Origin: Piliocolobus tephrosceles
Taxonomy: Eukaryota > Chordata > Mammalia > Primates > Cercopithecidae
Direction of reading: 5' to 3'
Assembly (NCBI RefSeq): GCF_002776525.5
Contig: NC_045441.1
Coordinates: 132,223,411-132,287,410 of the forward strand
DNA length: 64,000 nucleotides
The notes beneath the pieces are model-generated. The model was not told the origin of the DNA. It made no database searches and worked only from the letters and a program-made list of their open reading frames with translations. Below are positions 10,963-22,285 of this stretch, piece after piece. The first letter of the stretch is position 1, and each line of letters starts with the position of its first letter. A program made the position numbers and the translations under genes.

Positions 10963-11949
10963 AAAATACAGGAAAAAAGAAAACAAATAAAAAACCTCAA
11001 ATATAAAATGGTTACTAAGAGAGAGAAAACCTTAATTTTTATTCATCCAAGACATAAAAGTGATAGAGATGGAGCAAGGAATATTGAATAAATCAATGAC
11101 TACTATAGAGTCATAAGGAGAGACAACTAGTGATGACTTTCATTTCTGGGTGAATGGTCAATGACCAGAGAAATAGATATATGGGAAACTTCTGGAAGGA
11201 TCTGTAAGAAATTAATTACTGTGATCATCTGTTAGAATTAAGGCATAGATGACTTCTATTTTTCAAGTAATAGTCCTCTATACATTATTTCATTATTTGA
11301 TTTTATAAAAAATAAAGTTAACCCAAAAATTAATGAGAAATGCTAAAACTGAAAAATATGATAACTGCAATTAAGAACCCAATAAACAGTTTTAATAGCA
11401 ACTCTGACAAAGAAAATTACATTTAACACATCATATCATGTGCACCATTTTATTTTCAAATGGTTGCAATAAGACTGATAGCTGACTTGAAAAACAGAAA
11501 CAATGAGAGCCAGAAAAAAATAGGATGATATCCTGAAAGTGCTGGAAAAAAAACTGCTAATCTGGAGTTTATGTCAGTGAAAATACAGATAAAAATGTCT
11601 TTAAATATTAAGAACCTTCAAGAAAGTTCTGTACTTAAATTATTTAGTTTAACTTATACAATATTTGAACTCATTAGTTTTCACTTTTTTTCTTCTTTCC
11701 TTGCATAATTTATAAGAATGTAGTTTACGAGTATTTAAAAGTCTTAAATCTTACAGATGTTGTGAACGTATTAAAACAGGCCAAATAATTAATCTTATTT
11801 GAAACAATAAAATTGATCACTTCCATATTAGTAAGCTTTATTTAAAGAATATTGAAATATTGCTTTGAATCAGTTATTTCTGTCTTGGAACAAATTTCTA
11901 AAACCAACTTGAGAGGCTACAGACAAAAGTCTAACTGAAAGAAAAAAAA

Positions 11950-12550
11950 ATCACCTGAGCATATGAGAAGATACTTGACTTTGCTCTTAATCAGAACTGT
12001 GAAAATCTAAACTATACTGAAACGTTTTTCACCTAATTGAAAAAAGACACATAAAAATAATAATGCTTTCTGTTGCTGAGACTGTGGGAAAATAGGTCTT
12101 TCAAACGTTTCTCATAAGTGTGCAAAACTAATATAACACTGCAAAGACTGATCTGGCAAAACCCATCAAATTTGCAAGTATATTTCTCCTTAGTCCAGCA
12201 ATTCTAATTCTGGGAATTTATCCTACAGATAAACCTACAAGCATACAAAATTATTTATGAAAAAGGTTATTCATTACAGCTTATTTGCAATTGTAAAAGT
12301 TTAGAAAGAGTTAGTGTCTACCAATAAAAAAAAACTGCTTAAATTAATTCTGGTTCATATACACAACTGAATAAATACACATGGCTTTAAAAAGATTGAA
12401 GGCACTCTGACGTACTAAATTGAAAGTTCTTCAATCACAGTGTTAAATGAAACTAATGAGTCATAGAACATTATATGATAAATTTTGTGATGGAAATTAA
12501 AGAGCATAATAGTATTTACTGTATAACTGAACACTGACGTAAAGAAACAC
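11950..12550 (+). mobile_element. Old L1 (L1M/HAL1-like) 3' fragment
   Basis: Diverged L1 signature: GTCCAGCAATTCTAATTCTGGGAATTTATCC, then TCATTACAGCTTATTTGCAA and ATGGCTTTAAAAAGATTGAAG. Sequence at 10970-11950 is AT-rich and may belong to the same element. Confidence 0.6.
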
Positions 12551-12551
12551 T

Positions 12552-12755
12552 AGGTCGGGCACAGTGGCTCACGCCTGTAATCCCAGCACTTTGGGAGGCT
12601 GAGGCGAGTGGATCACCAGGTCAGGAGTTTGAGACCAGCCTGGCCAAAACAGTGAAACCCTGTCTCTACTGAAAAAACAAAAATTAGCCAAGCATGGTGT
12701 CAGGCACACCACTGCACTCTAGCCCAGGCGACAGAGCATGACTCCATCTCAAAAA
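12552..12755 (+). mobile_element. Alu with internal deletion
   Basis: It starts GTCGGGCACAGTGGCTCACG. About 90 bp of the right arm are missing between GTCAGGCAC and CCACTGCACTC. Confidence 0.9.
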
Positions 12756-12884
12756 TAATAATAATAATATTTTTGAATAAGTAATAAATGAATGGAAGGA
12801 AGGGAGGGAGGAAAAGAGAAGAGAAATTAGTTTAATGAGTTTGAAAAACATAGGGATGAATAGCAGAGTAATCCAAGTAAGAAA

Positions 12885-12998
12885 TGCGTCCCCCTTGGAA
12901 GATTTTCTGCAACAAGGAGAAAGTGGTGGCTTACATGTCTTCCTGAGCTATGCTGGCCCCCAGCCTCAGGCAGAGAACCAGGAGGAGGGCAACAAGAC
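12885..12998 (-). pseudogene. Inverted partial copy of a PIP-family exon 1 and its splice donor
   Basis: Read on the minus strand, this 114-bp block encodes the hydrophobic core of a PIP signal peptide (LVALLLVLCLRLGASIAQED), then the donor GTAAGC and about 45 bp of intron. It matches the plus-strand block 14235-14348 with only three mismatches by eye (about 97%). Upstream of 12998 (5' of the block on its own strand) the two copies diverge, and no in-frame ATG is present: the likely ATGCAT start is followed by a frame break. No minus-strand exons 2-4 are visible to its left, which is occupied by Alu and old L1. It is best read as a dead, inverted duplicate of the 14.2-kb exon. Confidence 0.75.
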
Positions 12999-12999
12999 T

Positions 13000-14185
13000 G
13001 CATAGCACCTGGTATTTGGGAGCTGGCCCTCTCAATGCATGGTGAATCTTGTAGAAAATTCAAAATGAATGGATGGAAGCAGATCTCCCTGGTCTTGCTG
13101 TCACCTTAAGGCATCTCAAGGTCCTTGTTAGTTTCAGCACTCTAGTTCTCTGAAAGGACTTTACAGGGGTAAGAGCACAGCTGTCCCAACTCATCCACTC
13201 TTGGACTTCACTTTGCCATCTGACATGGTTCTGCCACTTGGATGTTAGGTGGGCAATTTCATGGGTTCTCTAGTCATCTTAGCTTTCTAAGACGTTCTTA
13301 AGACCATATCTTCTCCTGCAGATGACTGGAGATGATCACAGGGTCCTTCAAAGATGGAGTCTGACATCTGCCCCCACATCTGAATTTCCTGCAAGAGGAA
13401 GAAGCAGGCTGAGCAGTAACCAAAGCTAGCAAAATAGAGACCTGGGACAACAGGACCTTTCCTAGGGAGCTTCAGAATTGCAGCTCCTACACATATAATT
13501 TAAACCGAAGCCCGCCTAGAGGGGCCAATACACAGAAAGGTCTTGCTTATTGAGAGTATCTTAAGAAATAGATACCAAAAATATCTAGTCTTCCCTTTTC
13601 TCATCTGATTTTTTCCTATTTCTGAGGCTTGAATTCTCATGAAACACACTCTATACCCTATAGAGGGCTATCATTTCTCACAGAAGACTCATTGTACCTG
13701 AAGATGCAAACCAGCCAGGGCTGAGTAGGAACGTTAGTGTCAAATCATTCATTCAACTAGAGTAAATTCTAGAGTTGAAGTAACTGGCATTGGTAGAAAG
13801 ATAAGACACCATGTCATCTAGAGGACAAAAACATAAGAATATGCATTTCATAGATCCTACAGACCCAGAGCAAGGATTAGGAAATAGAAGTGAAAAAGAT
13901 CTTGTTTACAAAAGTTAAGGCAGAATCCATTCTGCTGTTTCAGGAAGGTTCTAATCTGATATTGGCAAACAAGTGAAAACAACTGAACTAATTCTTTCCT
14001 CACTCCATTCCAATTTAAAATTCCAGCTGAATGTTGACATTTCTCCAAGAAAAAAATTCATGGTGGTAATTAGGGGAGTTTCAAGGTCTGATGATTTTGG
14101 TTGAGTGGCCTGCCCAAATGTCGCAATGTCCTCTTGCTGTAGTTATGAAAAATAATTTGGGTGCCTGGGTGCACAGTTCTCTGGG
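13000..14185. other. Spacer between the two inverted PIP-type exon copies
   Basis: About 1.2 kb of sequence with no recognised repeat or exon. It forms the loop of the inverted pair 12885-12998 / 14235-14348. Confidence 0.5.
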
Positions 14186-14202
14186 CATCAAATTTCTCCA
14201 GC

Positions 14203-14297
14203 ATGCATGCTCTTCAGATTCTGTTCAAACCCTGTCTTGTTGCCCTGCTCCTGGTTCTCTGCCTGAGGCTGGGGACCAGCATAGCTCAGGAAGACAT
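14203..14297 (+). pseudogene. PIP-family exon 1 (signal peptide) with intact ATG and splice donor; probable relic of a second PIP-like gene
   Basis: From the ATG at 14203 the frame is MHALQILFKPCLV followed by ALLLVLCLRLGTSIAQED, a typical cleavable signal peptide, ending two bases into a codon at a good donor (AT|GTAAGC at 14298). Human PIP exon 1, as I remember it, also codes 31 codons plus 2 nt and has the same LLLVLCL core, so length, phase and sequence all match. The context CTCCAGC before the ATG also resembles human PIP. The true PIP exon 1 must lie upstream of exon 2 at 2.3 kb, so this is a separate paralogue. Downstream candidates for its other exons are at 20.8-21.5 kb and are broken; no exon 2 was found. 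A functional lineage-specific gene is unlikely but is not excluded by this exon alone. Confidence 0.72.
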
Positions 14298-14349
14298 GTA
14301 AGCCACCACTTTCTCCTTGTTGCAGAAAATCTTCCAAGGGGGACACATC

Positions 14350-16010
14350 TCCCAACCCAGAAATCAATATTGTGCCCCTAGGGATTATTTTACCACTCCA
14401 AAGGGGACACATTCTGGGCATTCTCACTGTATATGAGTCTCTTAGTCTCTTAGTCTCCCTCTTTTTCTATTCAGACCCTATTGTGGGGATTACTGCATTC
14501 ATATCTTATTACTACTTGTATTTTAATTCATTTTTCTATCCTGAGTTTATCATTGGCATCCTTTTCTCCTAAATGAGAAGCATGGGCAGAGATGTGGGCT
14601 TAATCAATAGCTGTGGGATAAGCTTTGGATAAGATGCCTGAGCTGCAAGAGAGGGGCCATGGCCCTGGTCTTTACTGGGGTTACACAGTTGTGCTGACCA
14701 CTAACTCATACAATTGGTTTCACTGGAAACAGTGCTCTCTATCTCATTAAGATCTGTGTCATACACTGGGGCTGGGACTTACAAGACCTGAGCAGGTTTC
14801 TCTAAGTAAGGAAAAAGTAGAAACATGCTCCTGGACTCCACCTTTTCCTGGGTTTGTTCCTAAATGCAAGGTCTCCTTGCATAAATGTGACAAAGCTGGT
14901 CTCCAGGTCTATAACGATCTGCCAAAAAGAAGGAAAAGAAATGACAGATTCCAGTTCCTTAAGTGGAGAGGAGAACACTGAAAGGAGACTATGTCCTTTG
15001 ACAAGAGCAAAGTACTAAGATCCAGAAAGAAGCCAGCAGGTCCTTAGGAGACATGGACATGTAGCAGACAGAATGTGGAGAAAGGAGTATTTAGCAGATG
15101 GAAATGGAGCCATGGAGATTTTGGTGAAGAAGGGGTTCTTGCCATGCCCGGATGTTTCTCTAAGGAGAAGAGAGGCAAAGAGGATGCGGGGGTGGATGTA
15201 TGGAGTAACACAAAACGCATGTGTGTTGGGTTTAGGCTGACTAAACCTCTACTCAGTTTCCCCTCTACTTAGTGAGTTGGACAAAGTTGAACTATGTTGA
15301 CCATCATGTTAAACTTTAATTCATTGGTGTGATATGTTTCTCAGACTCATAGAATTTCTTATCCTTCTACTAGTTATACCAGTACAAGAAAATGAACTTT
15401 CATGGATTTGGGGATGATTCCATAAGAAAAATCGAAAGGAGAAAGAATCTCAGGCTAAAGTAGACCATGCAACCAAATCACCTCCTGCTTCAAACAACAT
15501 GGTGGAGATTCAACTGAGTATCTATGATGAAGGAAAAGCAGTCCCTCAGTCGGGCTTCCTGCCTTCATCAGTCCACAGGAATATGACCTCTTTTCCTCTG
15601 GCCTCCATTTCCCTTCCTATCAGATGGAGGCATCTTGACTGGACACACGGAGCCCACAGGCACACATCATGCATAGAGGATCCTTATGAGTGACAACATT
15701 GACTTATGGGCCCCCTCACTCCCTGCACCCCACTGTTCCCTCTGTCCTCCTGTTTCCATCCTCCCTCCCAGGACACCCCTGTCCTTACACTTTCCCTGAC
15801 TTTGGGTTTCTCCTTCTTTTGGCATATCCAGACAGAACATAATTTTTCTGAGCATGACAATGCCTGAATCTGTGAAGCCAGAGGAAATATTTTTTGCTGA
15901 CACGCATGGTTACAAATAATAGTAGATATAAATACGTGGAAGTAAGTGAAGAATTGGAGGGAAGGTTGGTGGGAAAGAGAAGAGAAACAACACAATAAAG
16001 AATGTTGGTC
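14350..16010. other. Unassigned sequence downstream of the PIP-like exon 1
   Basis: I searched by eye for a PIP exon 2 (TELKEC-type coding and a phase-2 acceptor) and found none. Several short open frames lack support. Confidence 0.45.
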
Positions 16011-16019
16011 GTCATCATT

Positions 16020-16200
16020 GATTGTATGTGAAACAGTTTAACATCTTGCCAAATGTTTCACCTACACCTGCTTTTGTGTACATTAGCCTTGAACCTCAGA
16101 ACAACTCTGTTAGGAATGTACATGTTAGCAATTCCATTTTGAAGTTGAAGAAATTGTGTTATGAAAAAGATGAATGAATGGAGGCTTTTAACCCCAGGGT
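16020..16200 (+). mobile_element. MIR-like fragment
   Basis: CCTCAGAACAACTCTGTTAGGAATGTAC, then CATTTTGAAGTTGAAGAAATTG, has the order of a MIR 3' half. Confidence 0.45.
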
Positions 16201-16304
16201 CAGGACTCTTTAATTCATGAGGAAAGGGTAGGAGCGGAGAGATTAGGAAGAGGAAAAAAAAGAAATGAAAGGAAAGCAATCCAAATGGGGATGAAAACAA
16301 AGAT

Positions 16305-17012
16305 GGATAGAGAAACACAAATCAAAACTACAATGCAATACCATCTTACACTAGTCAGAATGGCTACTACTAAAAAGTCAAAAAATAACAGATGCTGAAG
16401 TTGAAAAGGGAATGCTTATACACTTTGCATGGGAATGTAAATTGGTTCAACCACTTTGAAAAGCAGTTTGAAGATTTCTCAAAGAACTTAATATTGAGCC
16501 ACCATTCAACCTAGCAATCCCATTACTGGGTACATATCCAAAGGAAAATAGACCATTACACCAAATGGTCACTTGGTGTGTTCAACACCATGCTATTCAC
16601 GATATTGAAGACATGAAATCAACTAAGCGCCTATTGATGTTGGGATGGATAAAGAAAATGTGGCACATAGACACCATGGAATACTATGCAGCCATAAAAA
16701 ATAAAATCATTTTCTTTGCTGCAGTGTGGATGGAGCTGAAGACCATAATTCTAAGCAAATTAACGTAAGAACAGAAAACCAAATATTGCCTGTTCTCACT
16801 TATAAGTGGTAGCTAAACATTGAGCACCCACGGACATAAACAAGAAAATAGACAATGCAGACTACTAGAGGGAGGGAGGGTGAAAGGGAGGAATGGGTCA
16901 AAAAAAACTACCTATTGGGTACTATGCTCACTACCTGGATGCAAAATACCCATGCAACGAATCGGCTCATGTACCTCCTGTATCTAAAAGTTAAAAAAAA
17001 AAAAAAAAAAAA
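16305..17012 (+). mobile_element. L1 3' end, sense, with A tail
   Basis: It runs from AATCAAAACTACAATGCAATACC through CATGGAATACTATGCAGCCAT to TGTACCTCCTGTATC and an A tail near 17013. ORF2 remnants are interrupted. Confidence 0.92.
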
Positions 17013-17221
17013 AGATGGATTAGACTGAGTGACAATGCTCAGAGACTTCTATTGGAACCGTGTTCCCACCCACCCCTACCTGCCCCAACCAGCCCATGCA
17101 GTGATGAGGATGAACCTAGGAGATGCTGCTCAACAGGCTGTGGCAGATGTAACAGAAGCTTCAGGGATGTGGTCATTGTGATCTCTCTCAAAATTGAGAG
17201 ATTTACCATCAGACAAGAACT

Positions 17222-17372
17222 GGCTATATATATATATAATGTGTGTGTGTATATATATATTATATATATATTATATATATATAATGTGTCCACAGGAATA
17301 TGTCCACAGGAATATGACCTCTTGTGTGTATGTATATATTTATATATATATATATATATATACACATACACA
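17222..17372. repeat. TA/TG compound microsatellite
   Basis: Alternating TA and TG/CA blocks flank two copies of TGTCCACAGGAATATG. They abut the 3' end of an antisense L1. Confidence 0.9.
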
Positions 17373-17373
17373 C

Positions 17374-18640
17374 ACACTTTATGTTCTGGGGTACATATGC
17401 AGAACGTGCAGTTTTGTTACCTAGGTATACACACACCATGGTGGTTTGCTGCACCCATCAACCCGTCATTTACATTAGGTATTTCTCCTCATGCTGTCCA
17501 TCTCGTAGCCCTCCTCCCCGCAACAGGCCTCAGTGTGTGATGTTCCCCTCCCTGTGTCCATGTGTTCTCATTGTTCAACTCCCACTTATGAGTGAGAACA
17601 TGTGGTGTTTGGTTTTGTGTTCTTGTGTTAGTTTGCTGAGAATGATGGTTTCCAACTTCATCCATGTTCCTGCAAAGGACATGAACTCATCCTTTTTTAT
17701 GGCTGCATAGTATTCCATGGTATATATGTGCCACATTTTCTTTAACCAGTCAATCATTGATGGACATTTGCATTGGCTCCAAGTCTATTGTGAATAGTGC
17801 CACAATAAACATACATGTACATGTGTCTTTTTTTTTTTTTTTTTTTTTTTTTTTTGAGACGGAGTCTCGCTCTGTTGCCCAGGCTGGAGTGAGTGGCCAG
17901 ATCTCAGCTCACTGCAAGCTCCGCCCCCGGGTTCCCGCCATTCTCCTGCCTCAGCCTCCCGAGTAGCTGGGACTACAGGCGCCGCCACCACGCCCGGCTA
18001 GTTTTTTTTGTATTTTTTTAGTAGAGACGGGGTTTCACCGTGTTAGCCAGGATGGTCTCGATCTCCTGACGTCATGATCCGCCCGTCTTGGCCTCCCAAA
18101 GTGCTGGGATTACAGGCTTGAGCCACCGCGCCCGGCCTGTACATGTGTCTTTATAGTAGAATGATTTATATTCTTTTGGGTACATAGGCAGTAATGGGAT
18201 TGCTGGGTCAAATGGTATTTCTAGTTCTAGATCCTTGAGGAATTGCCACACTGTCTTCCACAATGGTTGAACTAATTTACACTCCCAACACTGTACAACC
18301 ATTCCTATTTTTCTGCATCCCCTCTAGCATCTGTTGTTTCCTGACCTTTTAATGATCACCATTCTAACTGGCAAGAGATGGTATCTCATTGTGGTTTTGA
18401 TTTGCATTTCTTTAATGACTAGTGATGATGAGTTTTTTTTTCATGTTTGTTGGCTGCATAAATGTCTTCTTTTGAGAAGTGTCTGTTCATCTCCTTTGCC
18501 CACTTTTTGATAGGGTTGCTTGTTTTTTTCTTGTGAATTTGTTTAAGTTCTTTGTAAATTCTGGATATTAGTCATTTGTCAGATGGATAGATTGCAAAAC
18601 TTTTCTCTCATTCTGTAGGTTGCCTAAGAACTGACTTTTT
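17374..18640 (-). mobile_element. L1 3' end, antisense, split by an AluY
   Basis: TTATGTTCTGGGGTACATATGC, GTGAGAACATGTGGTGTTTGG, TAATGGGATTGCTGGGTCAAATGG and GATAGATTGCAAAACTTTTCTC follow the reverse L1 order. The Alu at 17829-18138 interrupts it. Confidence 0.93.
17829..18138 (-). mobile_element. AluY of Old World monkey type, antisense, inside L1
   Basis: It carries GGCTAGTTTTTTTTGTA and GGCTTGAGCCACCGCGCCC. The duplication TGTACATGTGTCTTT flanks it on both sides within the L1. Confidence 0.95.
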
Positions 18641-18644
18641 TGAA

Positions 18645-19640
18645 GCCATGACCTCCATTTCCTTTCCCTGCTCTCTTCACTGAGCATTCAGAACCCCTAA
18701 ACCCTCCTGCTTTGCCATCTTTATTACCAATCCCCAGTTCCTTCAAGGTTTCTTTAGGCTTTTTGGAAAGCAGATGCAAACAGACGGGAAAATTGCTGAG
18801 TTACCAAGAACCCCAAGGGAAATACAAATAGTACCTAACATTTATGACATTTATTGAAATATGGTGACAGTAGAAATACCTCTGAGAAGCCCCTTCTCCA
18901 TAGGTCTTCCTTGGTACTGTCTCAGTACCAAACATCAGATTTTTTTTCTTCCCAGGTCTGGCCTCAGCAGATTTCTTCTTCCATCTTCAGAAGCTCAGTC
19001 AGTGTTTAACTAAAAGTTTTATAATTTGATTGGTGGAAGAAAAACAGGTGCTAAATACTACTCAGTCAAATGCTTTCAGAATCCAAGTGTGTTTATTTGC
19101 ACAATAAACATGGTACTTTACATCCTGAAAGCTCTATCATTCGCAAAGCACTCACGAGCTCATACAAAGGAGACAGGTGAGTATCCATGCTTCCATTTCA
19201 CAAATGTCATGCCACAAAGCAGGAAAGCAGGACAGGTGAGATGATAAACTCTGTTTATGTTTGTTTGGTGGGTTTTGTTTTTGTTTCTGTTTATTCACCA
19301 CACCAGAGTAAACAAACTAATGTCTCCAGTCTCCATATAACTCCCTCTTGGTTCAGTGAGGAGTTAATTAAAATCATTTCCTACTAACTCCAATTTGGAG
19401 AACCTCAGCTCTAGGCTGAATGAAAGGCAACTGATGCCTAAATGCAGTCCAACACTGGTGCCCCATTAGTGCTTCAAGTGCTGAAATAGAGAGTCCATTT
19501 CACTAGTCAGCTGATGAGTTAAATACTAGCCGGACCCAGACAGGTGTGTTTACTCCTGCTTCTTGAAACAGAAACAAATGTGACATGTGACTTCCTTAAA
19601 CCAAACGTTTAAATTTGAGTTGCTTGCCATGCCAAAGAAA
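18645..19640. other. Unassigned sequence
   Basis: Located between L1 and an Alu cluster. It has no recognisable exon; a PIP exon 2 was looked for without success. Confidence 0.45.
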
Positions 19641-19649
19641 ACACTGCTG

Positions 19650-19948
19650 GCTGGGTGTGGTGGCTTACGCCTGTAATCCCAGCACATTGGAAGGTCGAGG
19701 CAGGAGGATGGCTTCAGCCCAGGAATTCAAGACCAGCCTGGGCAACATGATGAAACTCTATCTCTACAAAAAAATTTTGAAATTGGTTGGGTGTAGTGGC
19801 GTGCACCTATGGTCCCAACTACAGTGGGGGCTGAGGTGGGAGGATTGCTTGAGCCCTCGAGGTCGAGGCTGCAGTGGGCAGTAATCACGCCACTGCACTG
19901 TAGCCTAGGTGACAGAGGGAGACCCAGGCTCAGAAAAAAACAAGTGGG
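19650..19948 (+). mobile_element. Old Alu (AluJ-like)
   Basis: GGCTGGGTGTGGTGGCTTACG ... AGCCTGGGCAACATGATGAAACTC, diverged, with its tail broken by the next Alu. Confidence 0.9.
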
Positions 19949-20252
19949 GGCCGGGCGTGGTGGCTCAAGCCTGTAATCCCAGCACTTTGGGAGGCCGAGA
20001 CGGGCGGATCACGAGGTCAGGAGATCGAGACCATCCTGATCTACACGGTGACACCCCGTCTCTACTAAAAAATACAAAAAACTAGCCGGGCAAGATGGCG
20101 GGCGCCTGTAGTCCCAGCTACTCCGGAGGCTGAGGCAGGAGAATGGCGTAAACCCGGGAGGCGGAGCTTGCAGTGAGCCGAGATCGCGCCACTGCACTCC
20201 AGCCTGGGCAACAGAGCTCGACTCCGTCTCAAAAAAAAAAAAAGAAAAAAAC
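19949..20252 (+). mobile_element. AluY, monkey type, nested in the tail of the preceding Alu
   Basis: GGCCGGGCGTGGTGGCTCAAGCCTG with CTAGCCGGGCAAGATGG. The flanking repeat AAAAAAACAAGTGGGG is on both sides. Confidence 0.94.
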
Positions 20253-20292
20253 AAGTGGGGGGGCGGAAATACTGTTTTTAACAATGCAGATA

Positions 20293-20570
20293 GGCGGGGC
20301 GTGGTGTCTCATGCCTGTAATCCCAGCACTTTGGGAGGCCAAGGCAAGAGGACCACCTGGCCAACCTGGTTAAGCCCTATCTTTACTAAAAAAAACCCCA
20401 CAAAAATTAGCTGGACGTGGTGGTGGGCACCTGTAATCCCAGCTACTTGGGAGGCCAAGGTAGAAGAATCACTTGAACCCAGGAAGTAGAGGTTGTGGTG
20501 AGCCGAGATCGTGGTATTGCACTCCAGCCTGGGCAACAAGAGTGAAACTCATCTCAAAAAAAAAAAAAGG
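20293..20570 (+). mobile_element. Alu, slightly deleted
   Basis: GGCGGGGCGTGGTGTCTCATG through an A tail ending near 20569. About 25 bp of the left arm are missing. Confidence 0.92.
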
Positions 20571-20813
20571 AAAAGCAAACAAACAAACAAATAAACAGAA
20601 GAAAAAAAACAATGCAGATAAAGTTGAACATGGTATATAATGACAATTTTTTTTAAGTTGCCTATAATCAATTGTAGCAGTGAATGTATAAAGGATATAA
20701 CCACTGGGGGGTAGTCCCTGAGTGCCCCCTTCACCTGGGCCTAATGCTTAACCCAGGGCTGCCTCAGCCAGATCTACACTCTCTCTAACCCCTCTCCCCA
20801 TTCTTCTCCTCAG

Positions 20814-20925
20814 ATTGAAACCAGTATTGAGGCCAATCCAAGCATTAGCTGCTCTTACAGTCATTTCATTTACACTGTGTGTGTGGCAGACAAAAGTTCT
20901 TCTGGGATCTAACAATCTCTGTTCA
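20814..20925 (+). pseudogene. Decayed PIP-family exon 3
   Basis: The segment is flanked by an acceptor-like CTTCTCCTCAG and a donor-like CAGTAAGTGAGG, both very close to those of PIP exon 3 (CTTCTCCTCACCAG; CAGTAAGTACAG). It is 112 nt long against 115 nt in PIP. Fragments resemble the YKYTxCLC...YWDF region, but in different frames (YTVCV, then FFWDL), and the phase-0 frame has a stop. It sits 357 nt before the exon-4-like block; the PIP interval is 329 nt. I infer a pseudogene exon. Similarity is patchy and the call rests mainly on splice context and order. Confidence 0.5.
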
Positions 20926-21280
20926 GTAAGTGAGGACACTTCCTGCCTGAACATAAGTATCCAGATTAGGGGGACTGCTAGAAGAGGTCACAGTAAAAAG
21001 GGAAAAGCAGGAGGTGGCAGAAAGCAAAAGAGTGGAGTATTACAATAAGAGTGAGACACCAGACAGGCAGGCAGTGTGGGCAGGGGCTCAACGTGAGGGC
21101 AGGGAGATTGGGCAGCAACTGCTGCGCCTCGTATATAAGACTGAGCAGTGGGAGCTGAGTTCCAGAGGCAATGAAAGAGGGGATAAGGTGTGCGGTGGGT
21201 GGAGCCTAAGCGAGAAGACAAGAAGTGAAGTGGCGTGGAGCCCAGTGGTCTATCACTCTTCTGATCCCTCTCCCCGGAAG

Positions 21281-21500
21281 ATATAACCATAGACGAGATG
21301 CTGAAGTTATGTCAGATGAAGATATGGGCCATCCTAATGAGGAACTGGACAAGACAACCGTTACTACACATTCGCGGAGAGCACTGTCATCCTAACCCTG
21401 AACTGGAAAGTCGGCTCTGACTTCCCACCCCTAGAAGGTCTCCTTTTTAGGAGAACCATCCCTGAGTTTGGGTGGATGGTAACATAAACTTCCTGCAACT
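21281..21500 (+). pseudogene. Decayed PIP-family exon 4 and 3'UTR
   Basis: Reading around 21325-21345 gives MGHPNEE in place of the PIP stretch LGICPND. The following sequence aligns by eye with the PIP 3'UTR: TGGAAAGTCGGCTCTG for TGGAAGTCCAGTCTG, CTCCTTTTTAGGAGAACC for TTCCTCTAAGGAAACC, and CATAAACTTCCT for AATAAACTTCTT. The polyadenylation hexamer is thus changed to CATAAA and the family cysteine in GICP is lost. Together with the exon-3-like block it marks the 3' end of a dead PIP-family gene, plausibly the partner of the signal-peptide exon at 14.2 kb. Confidence 0.55.
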
Positions 21501-21504
21501 TCTC

Positions 21505-22285
21505 AGCATCCCCTCTGTGTCTTTTCCCCAAAAACTTACTACTGTAACTGCCCAGCTATCCCAAGAATGCTTAAAGCACTGGTCTTAATGAGAGACTTTC
21601 ACAGATATGATATAAGACACATGTATTCCATAGTGAATACAAGAGAGAGAAGGCAGAGAAGGCAGCAATTATTCTCACCATTTGACACAGAAGGGAAAAT
21701 GGCCAGAGAAAGTATAATCAATAGTCTCCAGAGGTACACACCAAATTAAGGGTGGAGGTGAGAAAGATTCCAAGTTTCCCTATCATGTTAGTCCAACTAT
21801 ATCCAGCTGCCCCTTCCAGTGACCTCAAAGATCAACTACTCAGAACTCCTAAAATGATTATACCCATTCCTTTTTAACTGGTGGCAAAAAAAAAAAAAAA
21901 AATTGACTCACTGAATTTCAGGTGTACTGGGTTCCTAATCATGACACACTCCTCCCTGTGTTCATGCCCTCGTCTTTCCTCATAGTAAAGCAAAACTCAG
22001 AAAGCTAGATAACGCCAAGTGTCAGCAGAGAATGAGGAGATAGGGGAACCATTAAGCACTGCTACTGGGAACATATAAATAGGGGCAGCCATTTGGAGAA
22101 CAATTCTGGCATTTCTTAATCCAATTAATTATGTACAGACCCTTTGACCCAGCACCTCCACAACTGAGAATGATGGTAAGAGAGACCATTTCCATCCCTG
22201 GATTTCTAGGCCAGTACAGATTAGCTATCAAGAACACAGAAACATTTAATAACCATTGTTTCAAAATATGTGTCACATCTTGAAA
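21505..22285. other. Unassigned sequence with L1-like patch at 22020-22270
   Basis: The segment with CTACTGGGAACATATAAATAGG ... GACCCAGCACCTCC ... AACATTTAATAACCATTG has the order of a diverged L1 3' region. The remainder is unassigned. Confidence 0.4.

Noticed and set aside
15500..15693. Candidate exon 2 for the second PIP-like gene
   Set aside because: The open frame lacks the TELKEC-type residues and a phase-2 acceptor; similarity to PIP is not above chance by eye.
17052..17540. A 162-codon open frame on the plus strand
   Set aside because: Its middle is TA/TG microsatellite and its end is antisense L1. No protein similarity is visible.
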